This document shows, piece by piece, positions 1 to 6,378 of a stretch of 9,361 bases of DNA. This stretch comes from an uncultured Eubacteriales bacterium (GTDB taxonomy: Bacteria; Bacillota_A; Clostridia; Christensenellales; Aristaeellaceae), in the NCBI GenBank assembly GCA_902766515.1, contig CACXEB010000038.1, positions 1 through 9,361 of the forward strand, written 5' to 3'. Position 1 is the stretch's first letter; each line of letters begins with the position of its first letter. Below the pieces are notes generated by a model that saw nothing but the letters and a program-made list of their open reading frames with translations, was not told the origin of the DNA and did not search any database. The translations under genes were made by a program, and so were the position numbers.

Positions 1-1611
1 GGGATTCCCGGCAAAACGCTGATCGGTTCCGACAGCCACACGCCCACCGGCGGCGGCCTGGGCATGCTGGCCTTCGGCGCGGGCGGCATGGACGTGGCCG
101 TCGCCATGGGCGGGGGCGCTTACTATATCGCCATGCCTAAGATGTATCTTGTGCGGCTGACCGGCAGACTGCAGCCGTTTGTCACCGCGAAGGACATCAG
201 CCTGGAGCTTTTGCGCATTCTGTCCGTCAAGGGCGGCGTGGGCGCCATCATCGAATGGGGCGGCGAGGGAATCGCCTCGCTCAGCGTCCCGCAGCGCGCA
301 ACCATCACCAACATGGGGACCGAGCTGGGCGCGACCACGTCGATCTTCCCCTCCGATGAAGTGACGCGCGCATTCCTGGCCGCGCAGGGCCGTGAGCAGG
401 ATTACCGGCCCCTGGCCAGCGATCCGGACGCGGTCTATGACCGGATCATCGACATTGACCTGGACACCCTCGAGCCGCTGATCGCCTGTCCCCACAGCCC
501 GGACAACGTCGTCAGGGTCGCCGACCTCAAAGACGTCAAAGTGGACCAGGTGTGCATCGGTTCCTGCACCAACTCCTCCCTGCAGGACCTCCTGACGGTG
601 GCGGCGCTGCTCAAGGGCCGGCAGATCGATCCCGGCGTCAGCCTGTCGATCTCCCCCGGCTCCCGCCAGGTACTGACCATGCTGTCCGACATGGGCGTTC
701 TGAATGACATTCTGCTCAGCGGCGCGAGGCTGCTTGAATGCGCCTGCGGACCCTGCATCGGCATGGGTTTCTCCCCCAATTCCGGCGGCGTTTCCCTGCG
801 GACCTTCAACCGCAACTTTCTCGGCCGCAGCGGCACCAAGGACGGGCAGGTCTACCTCGTATCGCCTGAAACGGCGGTTGCCTCCGCGCTGACCGGCCGC
901 ATCACCGATCCGCGCACGCTGGGCGACGCGCCGGTCATCCATATGCCGGAGAAATTCAAGGTGGACGACAGCGCCGTGCTGGCGCCGCTTCCGGTGGAGC
1001 AGGCCAAGGACGCCCAGATCCTCCGCGGCCCGAACATCAAGGAATTCCCCGCCGGGAAACCGGTGACCGGCCAGATCCGCGCGCGCCTCACGCTGAAGGT
1101 GGAGGACAACATCACGACGGACCACATCATGCCCGCCGGCGCGAAGATCCTTCCCTACCGGTCCAATATCCCCTTCCTGTCCCAGTTCTGCTTCAGCGTC
1201 GTGGACGAAAGCTTCTCCACGAGGGCGAAGCAGGCCGGTGAGAGCATCATCGTCGGCGGAGAGAACTACGGACAGGGCTCCTCCCGTGAACATGCTGCGC
1301 TGGTACCGCTGTATCTCGGTGTGCGCGCCGTCATCGTCAAGAGCTTTGCCCGGATCCATATCGCCAACCTGATCAACGCCGGCATCCTGCCGCTCACTTT
1401 CCGGAACCCGGCGGATTATGACAAACTGAAGCAGGGTGACGAGCTGCTGCTGGACGATCTCGACCGGGCGCTCGCGGACGGCCAGGTGGTCCTGCAGGAC
1501 CTGACGACCGGCGACCGCATCCCGCTTGTCGCCCAGCTGACGGACCGGCAGCGCAAAATGCTCCGCGCCGGCGGCCTGCTGGCGTACACCAAAGCGGAAG
1601 CGACGGCATAA
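1..1611 (+). CDS. acn: Aconitate hydratase (aconitase), single-chain, 5' end outside window
   Basis: Cytosolic [4Fe-4S] enzyme that interconverts citrate and isocitrate through cis-aconitate. The frame is open from base 1, so the gene is cut by the window edge; 536 residues are visible and roughly 100 are missing compared with the ~640-residue Aquifex/clostridial-type aconitases. The visible part opens with the GSDSHTPTGGG active-site segment (residues 9-19). Cluster-binding cysteines lie in IGSCTNSS (Cys189) and CACGPCIGMG (Cys249, Cys252). The C-terminal swivel domain is fused to the same chain and carries GGENYGQGSSREHAA (residues 419-433), with the Ser-Ser-Arg that binds substrate. The fused swivel domain argues against LeuC/LeuD-type isopropylmalate or homoaconitate dehydratases, which are usually two subunits, but the specificity is assigned by family only. 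It stops at TAA 1609-1611, just before a hairpin terminator, so it is the last gene of its transcript. Confidence 0.93.
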   Translation, partial: GIPGKTLIGSDSHTPTGGGLGMLAFGAGGMDVAVAMGGGAYYIAMPKMYLVRLTGRLQPFVTAKDISLELLRILSVKGGVGAIIEWGGEGIASLSVPQRATITNMGTELGATTSIFPSDEVTRAFLAAQGREQDYRPLASDPDAVYDRIIDIDLDTLEPLIACPHSPDNVVRVADLKDVKVDQVCIGSCTNSSLQDLLTVAALLKGRQIDPGVSLSISPGSRQVLTMLSDMGVLNDILLSGARLLECACGPCIGMGFSPNSGGVSLRTFNRNFLGRSGTKDGQVYLVSPETAVASALTGRITDPRTLGDAPVIHMPEKFKVDDSAVLAPLPVEQAKDAQILRGPNIKEFPAGKPVTGQIRARLTLKVEDNITTDHIMPAGAKILPYRSNIPFLSQFCFSVVDESFSTRAKQAGESIIVGGENYGQGSSREHAALVPLYLGVRAVIVKSFARIHIANLINAGILPLTFRNPADYDKLKQGDELLLDDLDRALADGQVVLQDLTTGDRIPLVAQLTDRQRKMLRAGGLLAYTKAEATA

Positions 1612-1633
1612 CCAGCGCCAAAGCACCACCATA

Positions 1634-1666
1634 AAAGGAACCGCCGATCAGACCGGCGGTTCTTTT
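1634..1666. terminator. Bidirectional rho-independent terminator
   Basis: A perfect 9-bp stem, GAACCGCCG (1638-1646) with CGGCGGTTC (1654-1662), encloses a 7-nt loop. A G-U pair (1637/1663) and three A-U pairs (1634-1636 with 1664-1666) extend it. TTTT follows on the plus strand and AAAA precedes it, which reads as TTTT on the minus strand. It sits in the 62-nt gap between the convergent aconitase and HD-hydrolase genes, 22 nt after the aconitase stop and 7 nt beyond the HD gene stop, so it can serve both. Confidence 0.9.
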
Positions 1667-1673
1667 ATTGGTC

Positions 1674-2255
1674 CTATACATTTTCTGCCGCGCAGGCGGC
1701 ATTGATCTCTCCTTCGCAGGCACGGTAAGCGTCCAGCGTGTCCTCCAGCAGCCGATCCAGCGGAATGCCCAGCATGTCGGCGCCCTGCTGGATCACGTCG
1801 CGTGAACAGCCGGCGGCGAAACGCTTGTCCTTGAATTTCTTTTTCAGGGATTTGACGTCCATGTCCTGCGTGGATCTGGAAGGCCGCATCAGCGCTGCCG
1901 CGCCGATCAGGCCGGTCAGCTCGTCCACGGCAAAGAGGGTTTTCTCCATCAGGCTTTCCGGCGCAATATCCACGCAGGTGCCGTAGCCGTGGCTGCACAC
2001 GGAATGGATGAAGTCCTCCGGCGCGCCGATCTCACGCAGCATGGCAGGCGCCTCCAGGCAATGCCTGTCAGGATACTGTTCAAAATCGACGTCGTGCAGC
2101 AGTCCGACCATGCCCCAAAGCGATGGATCTTCCCCCGCTTTGAGCGCAAACTGCTTCATGACCGTTTCCACTGTCAGCGCGTGCCGGATGTGGAACGGTT
2201 CCCTGTTATACTTTTTCAGCAGCGCCATCGCCTGCTCGCGGGTAAACGGCAGCAT
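1674..2255 (-). CDS. HD-domain (HDIG-type) hydrolase, substrate unknown
   Basis: A soluble 193-residue protein with a single HD metal-dependent phosphohydrolase domain and no signal peptide or membrane segment. The expected ligands are in order: His25 (FHIRHA), His54-Asp55 (GLLHDVDF) and Asp111 (FAVDELTG), with further conserved-looking histidines at 65, 84 and 89. The C-terminal third (about 125-190) is helical and contains a lysine-rich stretch (KSLKKKFKDKRF). Small stand-alone HD proteins of this kind are common in clostridia and mostly uncharacterised; nucleotide or phosphoester hydrolysis is the usual guess and I cannot narrow it. The start is supported by AGGAG (plus-strand 2264-2268), 8 nt before the ATG. 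It is transcribed alone from its own near-consensus promoter, diverges from argS and converges on the aconitase gene. Confidence 0.87.
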   Translation of the reverse strand: MLPFTREQAMALLKKYNREPFHIRHALTVETVMKQFALKAGEDPSLWGMVGLLHDVDFEQYPDRHCLEAPAMLREIGAPEDFIHSVCSHGYGTCVDIAPESLMEKTLFAVDELTGLIGAAALMRPSRSTQDMDVKSLKKKFKDKRFAAGCSRDVIQQGADMLGIPLDRLLEDTLDAYRACEGEINAACAAENV

Positions 2256-2332
2256 CAGATCATCTCCTTCTCATTTCATCTCTGCTTGGCGGATTTGTAG
2301 GGTACCCGGTTTCTTCTGATCAATTCACCTGC

Positions 2333-2360
2333 ATTATACTCTTCATTCCGATCGCGTCAA
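2333..2360 (-). promoter_or_regulatory. Promoter of the HD-hydrolase gene
   Basis: On the minus strand TTGACG (plus 2355-2360) is followed after 16 nt by a perfect TATAAT (plus 2333-2338). That is 5/6 and 6/6 matches to the housekeeping sigma consensus, although the spacer is 1 nt short of the ideal. Transcription would start near 2326, giving a leader of about 70 nt before the ATG at 2255. No riboswitch is recognised in the leader. Confidence 0.75.
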
Positions 2361-2426
2361 GTGCCTGATCAGCCTGGTGAACCCGCTCATCCCCGCAATT
2401 TTTTTTCACATTTCATGCCTGCCTCA

Positions 2427-2455
2427 TTGCAACAAATACGCATTTATGGTAAGAT
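2427..2455 (+). promoter_or_regulatory. Promoter of the argS-led operon
   Basis: TTGCAA (2427-2432), a 17-nt spacer and TAAGAT (2450-2455), with TG at 2447-2448 forming an extended -10 element. Both hexamers match 4/6, and the spacing and TGn compensate. The start of transcription would be near 2462, leaving a leader of about 60 nt before the argS ATG. It is the only convincing promoter I see ahead of the six rightward genes. The T-run at 2399-2406 lies just upstream of it. Confidence 0.6.
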
Positions 2456-2465
2456 GTGGCGGTAT

Positions 2466-2514
2466 TCCTTCTTTTTCGGAAGGAGCGACCAGCCGCCGAG
2501 CGGCGGGAAAGGAG
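2466..2514 (+). promoter_or_regulatory. argS leader: two small hairpins and the ribosome binding site
   Basis: The true ribosome binding site is AAAGGAG (2508-2514), 7 nt before ATG 2522, and it decides the argS start. Two stems precede it: TCCTTC (2466-2471) with GAAGGA (2479-2484), and CCGCC (2493-2497) with GGCGG (2502-2506), which ends one base before the ribosome binding site. The first stem holds a second purine-rich AAGGAG with no start codon at a usable distance. No T-box signature (such as TGGNACCGCG) is present, so this is not the T-box type of synthetase control. Confidence 0.5.
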
Positions 2515-2521
2515 CGCAGCC

Positions 2522-4240
2522 ATGGATTCAAGACGCGAGATCGCGGATACCCTGATCAGCACGCTCAGGTCATGCTGGCCTGACGCACAGGGATTGCCGG
2601 AAGACCTGTACGGATTTTTAGAGGTGCCGCCGGATAAAGCCATGGGCGATTACGCCTTCCCCTGCTTCCGCCTGTCCAAAGCCCTTCGCATGGGGCCGCC
2701 CCAGATCGCTGCCACGCTGGCGCAGCACTATGCGGCCCCGGAGATCGCCGAGGCCAAAGCGGTCAACGGCTACCTGAATTTCTTCCTGAACAGGAACAAC
2801 TTTGCCCGCCAGACCCTGGAGCATGTGCTTGCGGCCGGGGATCGCTGGGGCGCTTCGGAAACCGGCGCGGGCAAAACGGTCTGCATGGACTACTCCTCGA
2901 TCAATATCGCCAAGCGGTTCCATATCGGCCACCTCTCGACGACGGTCATCGGCAACAGCCTGAAGCGGATCTATGACTTCCTGGGCTGGAAGACGGTGTC
3001 CATCAACCACCTGGGCGACTGGGGCACGCAGTTCGGCAAGATGATCGCCGCCTACAAGCACTGGGGCGACCGGGAAACCGTGGAGCGCGACGGCGTGGAT
3101 GAAATGACCAGGCTGTACGTGCGCTTCAACCAGGAAGCCGCGGCTGATCCCGCCCTCGAGGATGAAGGCAGGGCCTGGTTCAAAAAGATTGAGGAAGGCG
3201 ATCCCGAAGCCCTTGAGATTTTCCACTGGTTCAAGGACGTCACGCTGAAGGACGCCATGCGCGTATACGACATCCTGGGCGTGAAGTTTGACAGCTATGC
3301 CGGCGAGAGCTTTTACGCCGACAAGACGGGCCGCGTCGTTGAGGAACTTGAGGAGAAAGGGCTCCTGAAGGACTCCGACGGCGCCAAAATCGTCGACCTG
3401 GAAGAATACCATATGCCGCCCTGCCTGATCCTCAAGTCAGACGGTGCGACACTGTACCATACCCGCGACCTGGCGGCCGCCCTGTACCGCAAGGAGACCT
3501 ACCACTTCGACCTCAGCCTGTATATCGTCGCATACCAGCAGGACCTGCACTTCCGCCAGCTGTTCAAGGTGCTGGAGCTGATGGGCTACGACTGGGCCAG
3601 GGATCAGTGCAAGCATGTGTCCTTCGGCATGGTCTCCTTTGAGGGGCAGGCGCTGTCCACGCGCAAGGGCGTGATGATCTTGCTGGACGACCTGCTGACA
3701 CGCGCGCAGGAAAAGGCGCTCCAGATCATCAACGAGAAATCCCCGGGCCTTGACAACAAGCAGGAAGTCGCCCGTCAGGTGGGCGTCGGCGCCGTGGTAT
3801 ACGCGACGCTGCAGAACAACCGCATCAAAGATATCGATTTCTGGTGGGACCGCGCGCTCAACTTTGACGGTGAGACGGGGCCCTATGTCCAGTATACCTG
3901 CGCGCGCTGCGGGTCCGTGCTGCGGAAGGCGCCCGACCTGGCCGGCATTCAGCCGGATTATGCCGCGCTGGACAACGATGAAGCGCAGCAGCTGCTGCTC
4001 CTGCTTTCCCGGTTCCCGGACGCGGTCCAGGACGCGGCCGATAAATACGAGCCGTCGATGGTCACCCGCGCGGTCACGGACCTGGCAAAAGCTTACAACA
4101 AATTCTATTATGAGCACCGCGTGCTGGACGAAGACGATCCTGCCGGAACACAGGCGCGCCTGATGCTGACGCAGGCTGTCCGCAACGTCATCCGCACCGG
4201 TTTGTATCTGATCGGCATTGAGTCGCCGGAACGCATGTGA
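2522..4240 (+). CDS. argS: Arginyl-tRNA synthetase
   Basis: Cytosolic class I aminoacyl-tRNA synthetase that attaches arginine to tRNA-Arg using ATP. At 572 residues it has normal bacterial length. Domain order is: an N-terminal additional domain (about 1-100, including KAMGDYAFPCFRLSKAL); the Rossmann catalytic core, with the HIGH signature as FHIGHL (His134-His137) within SSINIAKRF...STTVIG; the KMSKS-equivalent loop as STRKG (379-383); and the helical DALR anticodon-binding domain (about 450-572) ending in the family-typical SPERM. Next to the usual SSPNIAKPFHIGHLRST pattern, this protein has Ile for Pro, Arg for Pro and Ser-Thr for Arg-Ser around HIGH, which are mild changes. ATG 2522 is chosen because of the AAAGGAG 7 nt upstream; an in-frame GTG at 2456 overlaps the promoter -10 and lies before the predicted transcript start. 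First gene of the operon, 16 nt ahead of dapF. Confidence 0.96.
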   Translation: MDSRREIADTLISTLRSCWPDAQGLPEDLYGFLEVPPDKAMGDYAFPCFRLSKALRMGPPQIAATLAQHYAAPEIAEAKAVNGYLNFFLNRNNFARQTLEHVLAAGDRWGASETGAGKTVCMDYSSINIAKRFHIGHLSTTVIGNSLKRIYDFLGWKTVSINHLGDWGTQFGKMIAAYKHWGDRETVERDGVDEMTRLYVRFNQEAAADPALEDEGRAWFKKIEEGDPEALEIFHWFKDVTLKDAMRVYDILGVKFDSYAGESFYADKTGRVVEELEEKGLLKDSDGAKIVDLEEYHMPPCLILKSDGATLYHTRDLAAALYRKETYHFDLSLYIVAYQQDLHFRQLFKVLELMGYDWARDQCKHVSFGMVSFEGQALSTRKGVMILLDDLLTRAQEKALQIINEKSPGLDNKQEVARQVGVGAVVYATLQNNRIKDIDFWWDRALNFDGETGPYVQYTCARCGSVLRKAPDLAGIQPDYAALDNDEAQQLLLLLSRFPDAVQDAADKYEPSMVTRAVTDLAKAYNKFYYEHRVLDEDDPAGTQARLMLTQAVRNVIRTGLYLIGIESPERM

Positions 4241-4256
4241 GATCAGGAGGGACGAT

Positions 4257-5090
4257 ATGCGCTTTACGAAGATGCAGGGCATCGGCAACGACTTCATTCT
4301 GGTGAACTGTTTTGAGGAAGATGTGCCGGATCCTTCGCGGCTCGCGATCCAGATGTGCCGCAACCATTACGGCGTCGGCGCAGACGGCCTCGTGCTGCTG
4401 GAGCCCGCGGACGGCGCAGACGTCGGGATGCGGATCTTCAATTCCGACGGTTCGGAATCGGAGATGTGCGGCAACGCGCTTCGCTGCATTGGCAAGTATA
4501 TGTATGAGCGCGGCATGACCGACAAAACGGAACTGTCCGTGTTGACGCGGGGCGGGATCCGTGAGCTGTGGCTGACGGCCGAGGATGACCAGGTGACCTT
4601 TGTCCGGGTCGACATGGGTTCCCCTGAGCTTTCGCCCCGCCGCATCCCCGTCGATCTGCCCGGCGAGATGGTGCTCAAGCACCGCCTGCAGATGATGGGA
4701 CAGACCCTGTTTGTGACCTGTGTCAATATGGGCAATCCGCACACGGTCATCTTCGTGCGCGATCCGGAGGTCATCGACCTGCCGGTCCTCGGGCCCATGA
4801 TCGAGCATCACCCGCTTTTCCCCCGCCGCACCAACGTCGAGTTCGTCCGCGTGATCAAGCGCGATGTGCTGCAGATGCGCGTCTGGGAACGCGGCGCCGG
4901 CGAAACCCTGGCCTGCGGCACCGGCGCGTGCGCCGCGCTGGTAGCGGGTGTCCTGACCGGCAGCTGCGACCGCTCCGTCCAGATGAAGCTGGCCGGCGGC
5001 AACCTGAGCCTGCAGTGGAACGCTGCGGACAACCATGTGTATATGAGCGGCGACGCCGCTTTCGTATTTGACGGGATCTGGGAAGAATAA
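4257..5090 (+). CDS. dapF: Diaminopimelate epimerase
   Basis: Cofactor-independent racemase-type enzyme that converts LL-diaminopimelate to meso-diaminopimelate, the precursor of lysine and of the peptidoglycan cross-link. It has 277 residues, the usual length, in two similar alpha/beta halves. Both catalytic cysteines are present: Cys71 in NSDGSESEMCGNALRC and Cys220 in GETLACGTGACAA. The N-terminal FTKMQGIGNDFI segment is typical of the family. ATG 4257 is preferred because AGGAGG (4245-4250) is 6 nt upstream and the family starts at this point; an in-frame TTG at 4218 would lie inside argS. It follows argS by 16 nt and precedes dapL, whose product is its substrate, by 41 nt. Confidence 0.96.
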   Translation: MRFTKMQGIGNDFILVNCFEEDVPDPSRLAIQMCRNHYGVGADGLVLLEPADGADVGMRIFNSDGSESEMCGNALRCIGKYMYERGMTDKTELSVLTRGGIRELWLTAEDDQVTFVRVDMGSPELSPRRIPVDLPGEMVLKHRLQMMGQTLFVTCVNMGNPHTVIFVRDPEVIDLPVLGPMIEHHPLFPRRTNVEFVRVIKRDVLQMRVWERGAGETLACGTGACAALVAGVLTGSCDRSVQMKLAGGNLSLQWNAADNHVYMSGDAAFVFDGIWEE

Positions 5091-5131
5091 ACATCCTGCG
5101 GTAAACGCCGCCCTGAACAAGGAGGAAGACG

Positions 5132-6355
5132 ATGCGCATCAACGCAGACCTGGCCGGCATGAACAAAGCCTATCTCTTCGCGGAGATCGCCGCGAAAGTC
5201 TCCGCATACGCCAAAGAACACCCGGAGAAGGAAATCATCCGCCTGGGCATCGGCGATGTCACCCGGCCGCTGACGCCGCACATCGCGCAGGCCTTCGCAG
5301 ACGCGGCGCTGGCCATGGGCACGCCCGAGGGCTTCCACGGCTATCCTCCTTATGAGGGCTATGACTTCCTGCTGGACGCGATCATCCGGCAGGAATACGC
5401 CGCGCGCGGAGTGACCGTCGGCCGGGATGAGGTATTCGTTTCCGACGGCGCGAAATCGGACACCGGCAACATCCAGGAACTGCTCGCGCCTGACGCCCGG
5501 GTTGCGGTGACGGATCCGGTCTACCCGGTCTATGTGGATTCCAACGCGATGGCCGGCCGCCTGGGCCGGCAGTGCGCGGGTGGATACGAGCGGCTGCAGA
5601 CGCTGCCCTGCACGGCGGAAAACGGTTTTGTTCCTGCCCTGCCGGAGGATGCGCCGGATGTATTGTACCTTTGCAGCCCGAACAACCCGACCGGCACGGC
5701 CCTGACCTATGACCAGCTGGCCGGCATCGTCGACTGGGCCAGGGCCCGCGGCGTGCTGATCGTCTTTGACGCTGCCTACAAGGCTTATATCACCGAGGCG
5801 AATGTCCCTCACAGCATCTTTGAGATTCCGGGAGCGCGGGAATGCGCCATCGAGTGCTGTTCCTTCTCCAAGAACGCGGGCTTTACCGGCGTTCGCTGCG
5901 CTTATACGGTCATCCCGAAGGAACTTACCGCGCAGGCGGACGGCAGGACCGTGCGCCTGAATGACCTGTGGCGGCGCCGTTCGGAAAGCCGTTCCAACGG
6001 CGTATCCTACCCCGTGCAGCGCGCGGCGGCCGCCAGCCTGGACGATATTGGCCTGCGGGAAACCCAGGGTCTGGTCAACGGCTACCTGAACAACGCGCGC
6101 ATCATCCGGGAAGGCCTGACCGCGGCGGGAATGACCTGCTACGGCGGCGTCAATTCCCCCTATGTATGGCTGAAGACGCCGGAAAGCATGGATTCCTGGA
6201 CTTTCTTTGACACGCTGCTCAGGCGGGCCCAGGTCGTGGGCACCCCGGGCGCCGGCTTTGGCGCCGCCGGGGAGGGATATTTCCGCCTGACCGCTTTCAA
6301 CACCGAAGAAAACACCCGCCGTGCGGTCGACCGCATGGTGCGGGCCTTTGAATAA
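5132..6355 (+). CDS. dapL: LL-diaminopimelate aminotransferase
   Basis: PLP enzyme that makes LL-diaminopimelate directly from tetrahydrodipicolinate with glutamate as amino donor, bypassing the acyl-intermediate steps (DapD, DapC and DapE). The 407-residue length fits DapL. Motifs in order: the N-terminal MRIN...YLF, LGIGDVTRPL, SDGAK (Lys108), DPVYPVYVD, PNNPTGT (183-189), DAAYKAYI, the PLP lysine Lys247 in SFSKNAGFTGVR, and the substrate carboxylate arginine Arg385 in YFRLTAF. The SNG near residue 290 stands where most relatives read FNG, but the Asn is kept. The start has AAGGAGG (5119-5125) 6 nt upstream. Ordinary class I aminotransferases lack this motif combination, so the call is specific. 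The neighbouring dapF supplies the next step. purA follows after 23 nt. Confidence 0.95.
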   Translation: MRINADLAGMNKAYLFAEIAAKVSAYAKEHPEKEIIRLGIGDVTRPLTPHIAQAFADAALAMGTPEGFHGYPPYEGYDFLLDAIIRQEYAARGVTVGRDEVFVSDGAKSDTGNIQELLAPDARVAVTDPVYPVYVDSNAMAGRLGRQCAGGYERLQTLPCTAENGFVPALPEDAPDVLYLCSPNNPTGTALTYDQLAGIVDWARARGVLIVFDAAYKAYITEANVPHSIFEIPGARECAIECCSFSKNAGFTGVRCAYTVIPKELTAQADGRTVRLNDLWRRRSESRSNGVSYPVQRAAAASLDDIGLRETQGLVNGYLNNARIIREGLTAAGMTCYGGVNSPYVWLKTPESMDSWTFFDTLLRRAQVVGTPGAGFGAAGEGYFRLTAFNTEENTRRAVDRMVRAFE

Positions 6356-6378
6356 ACCGATTAGGAGGATCAACCGAC

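Noticed and set aside
1..1611. The first gene as the large subunit of isopropylmalate dehydratase (LeuC)
   Set aside because: The swivel domain normally found on separate LeuD is fused in the same chain with the SSREH motif, as in aconitases, and no leucine-pathway gene is nearby.
2376..2408. A possible terminator: GGTGA / TCATC stem followed by a run of T's upstream of argS
   Set aside because: The stem is 5 bp with a G-U pair and is separated from the T-run by about 7 nt. Both flanking genes diverge from here, so there is no transcript to end.
2256..2521. A possible T-box riboswitch ahead of argS
   Set aside because: There is no T-box sequence, no specifier-loop architecture, and the leader from the predicted transcript start is only about 60 nt.
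2618..5120. Long minus-strand frames at 2618-3412, 3437-4363 and 4188-5120 opposite argS and dapF
   Set aside because: Same high-GC mirror effect. None has a plausible ribosome binding site or family motif, and each lies across conserved plus-strand coding sequence.
4808..6373. A 521-codon open frame on the minus strand opposite dapL
   Set aside because: It is a mirror frame created by the strong G/C bias at third codon positions of dapL and dapF. Its translation is low-complexity in A, R, G and H, matches no family I know, and the opposite strand encodes well-recognised proteins with ribosome binding sites.
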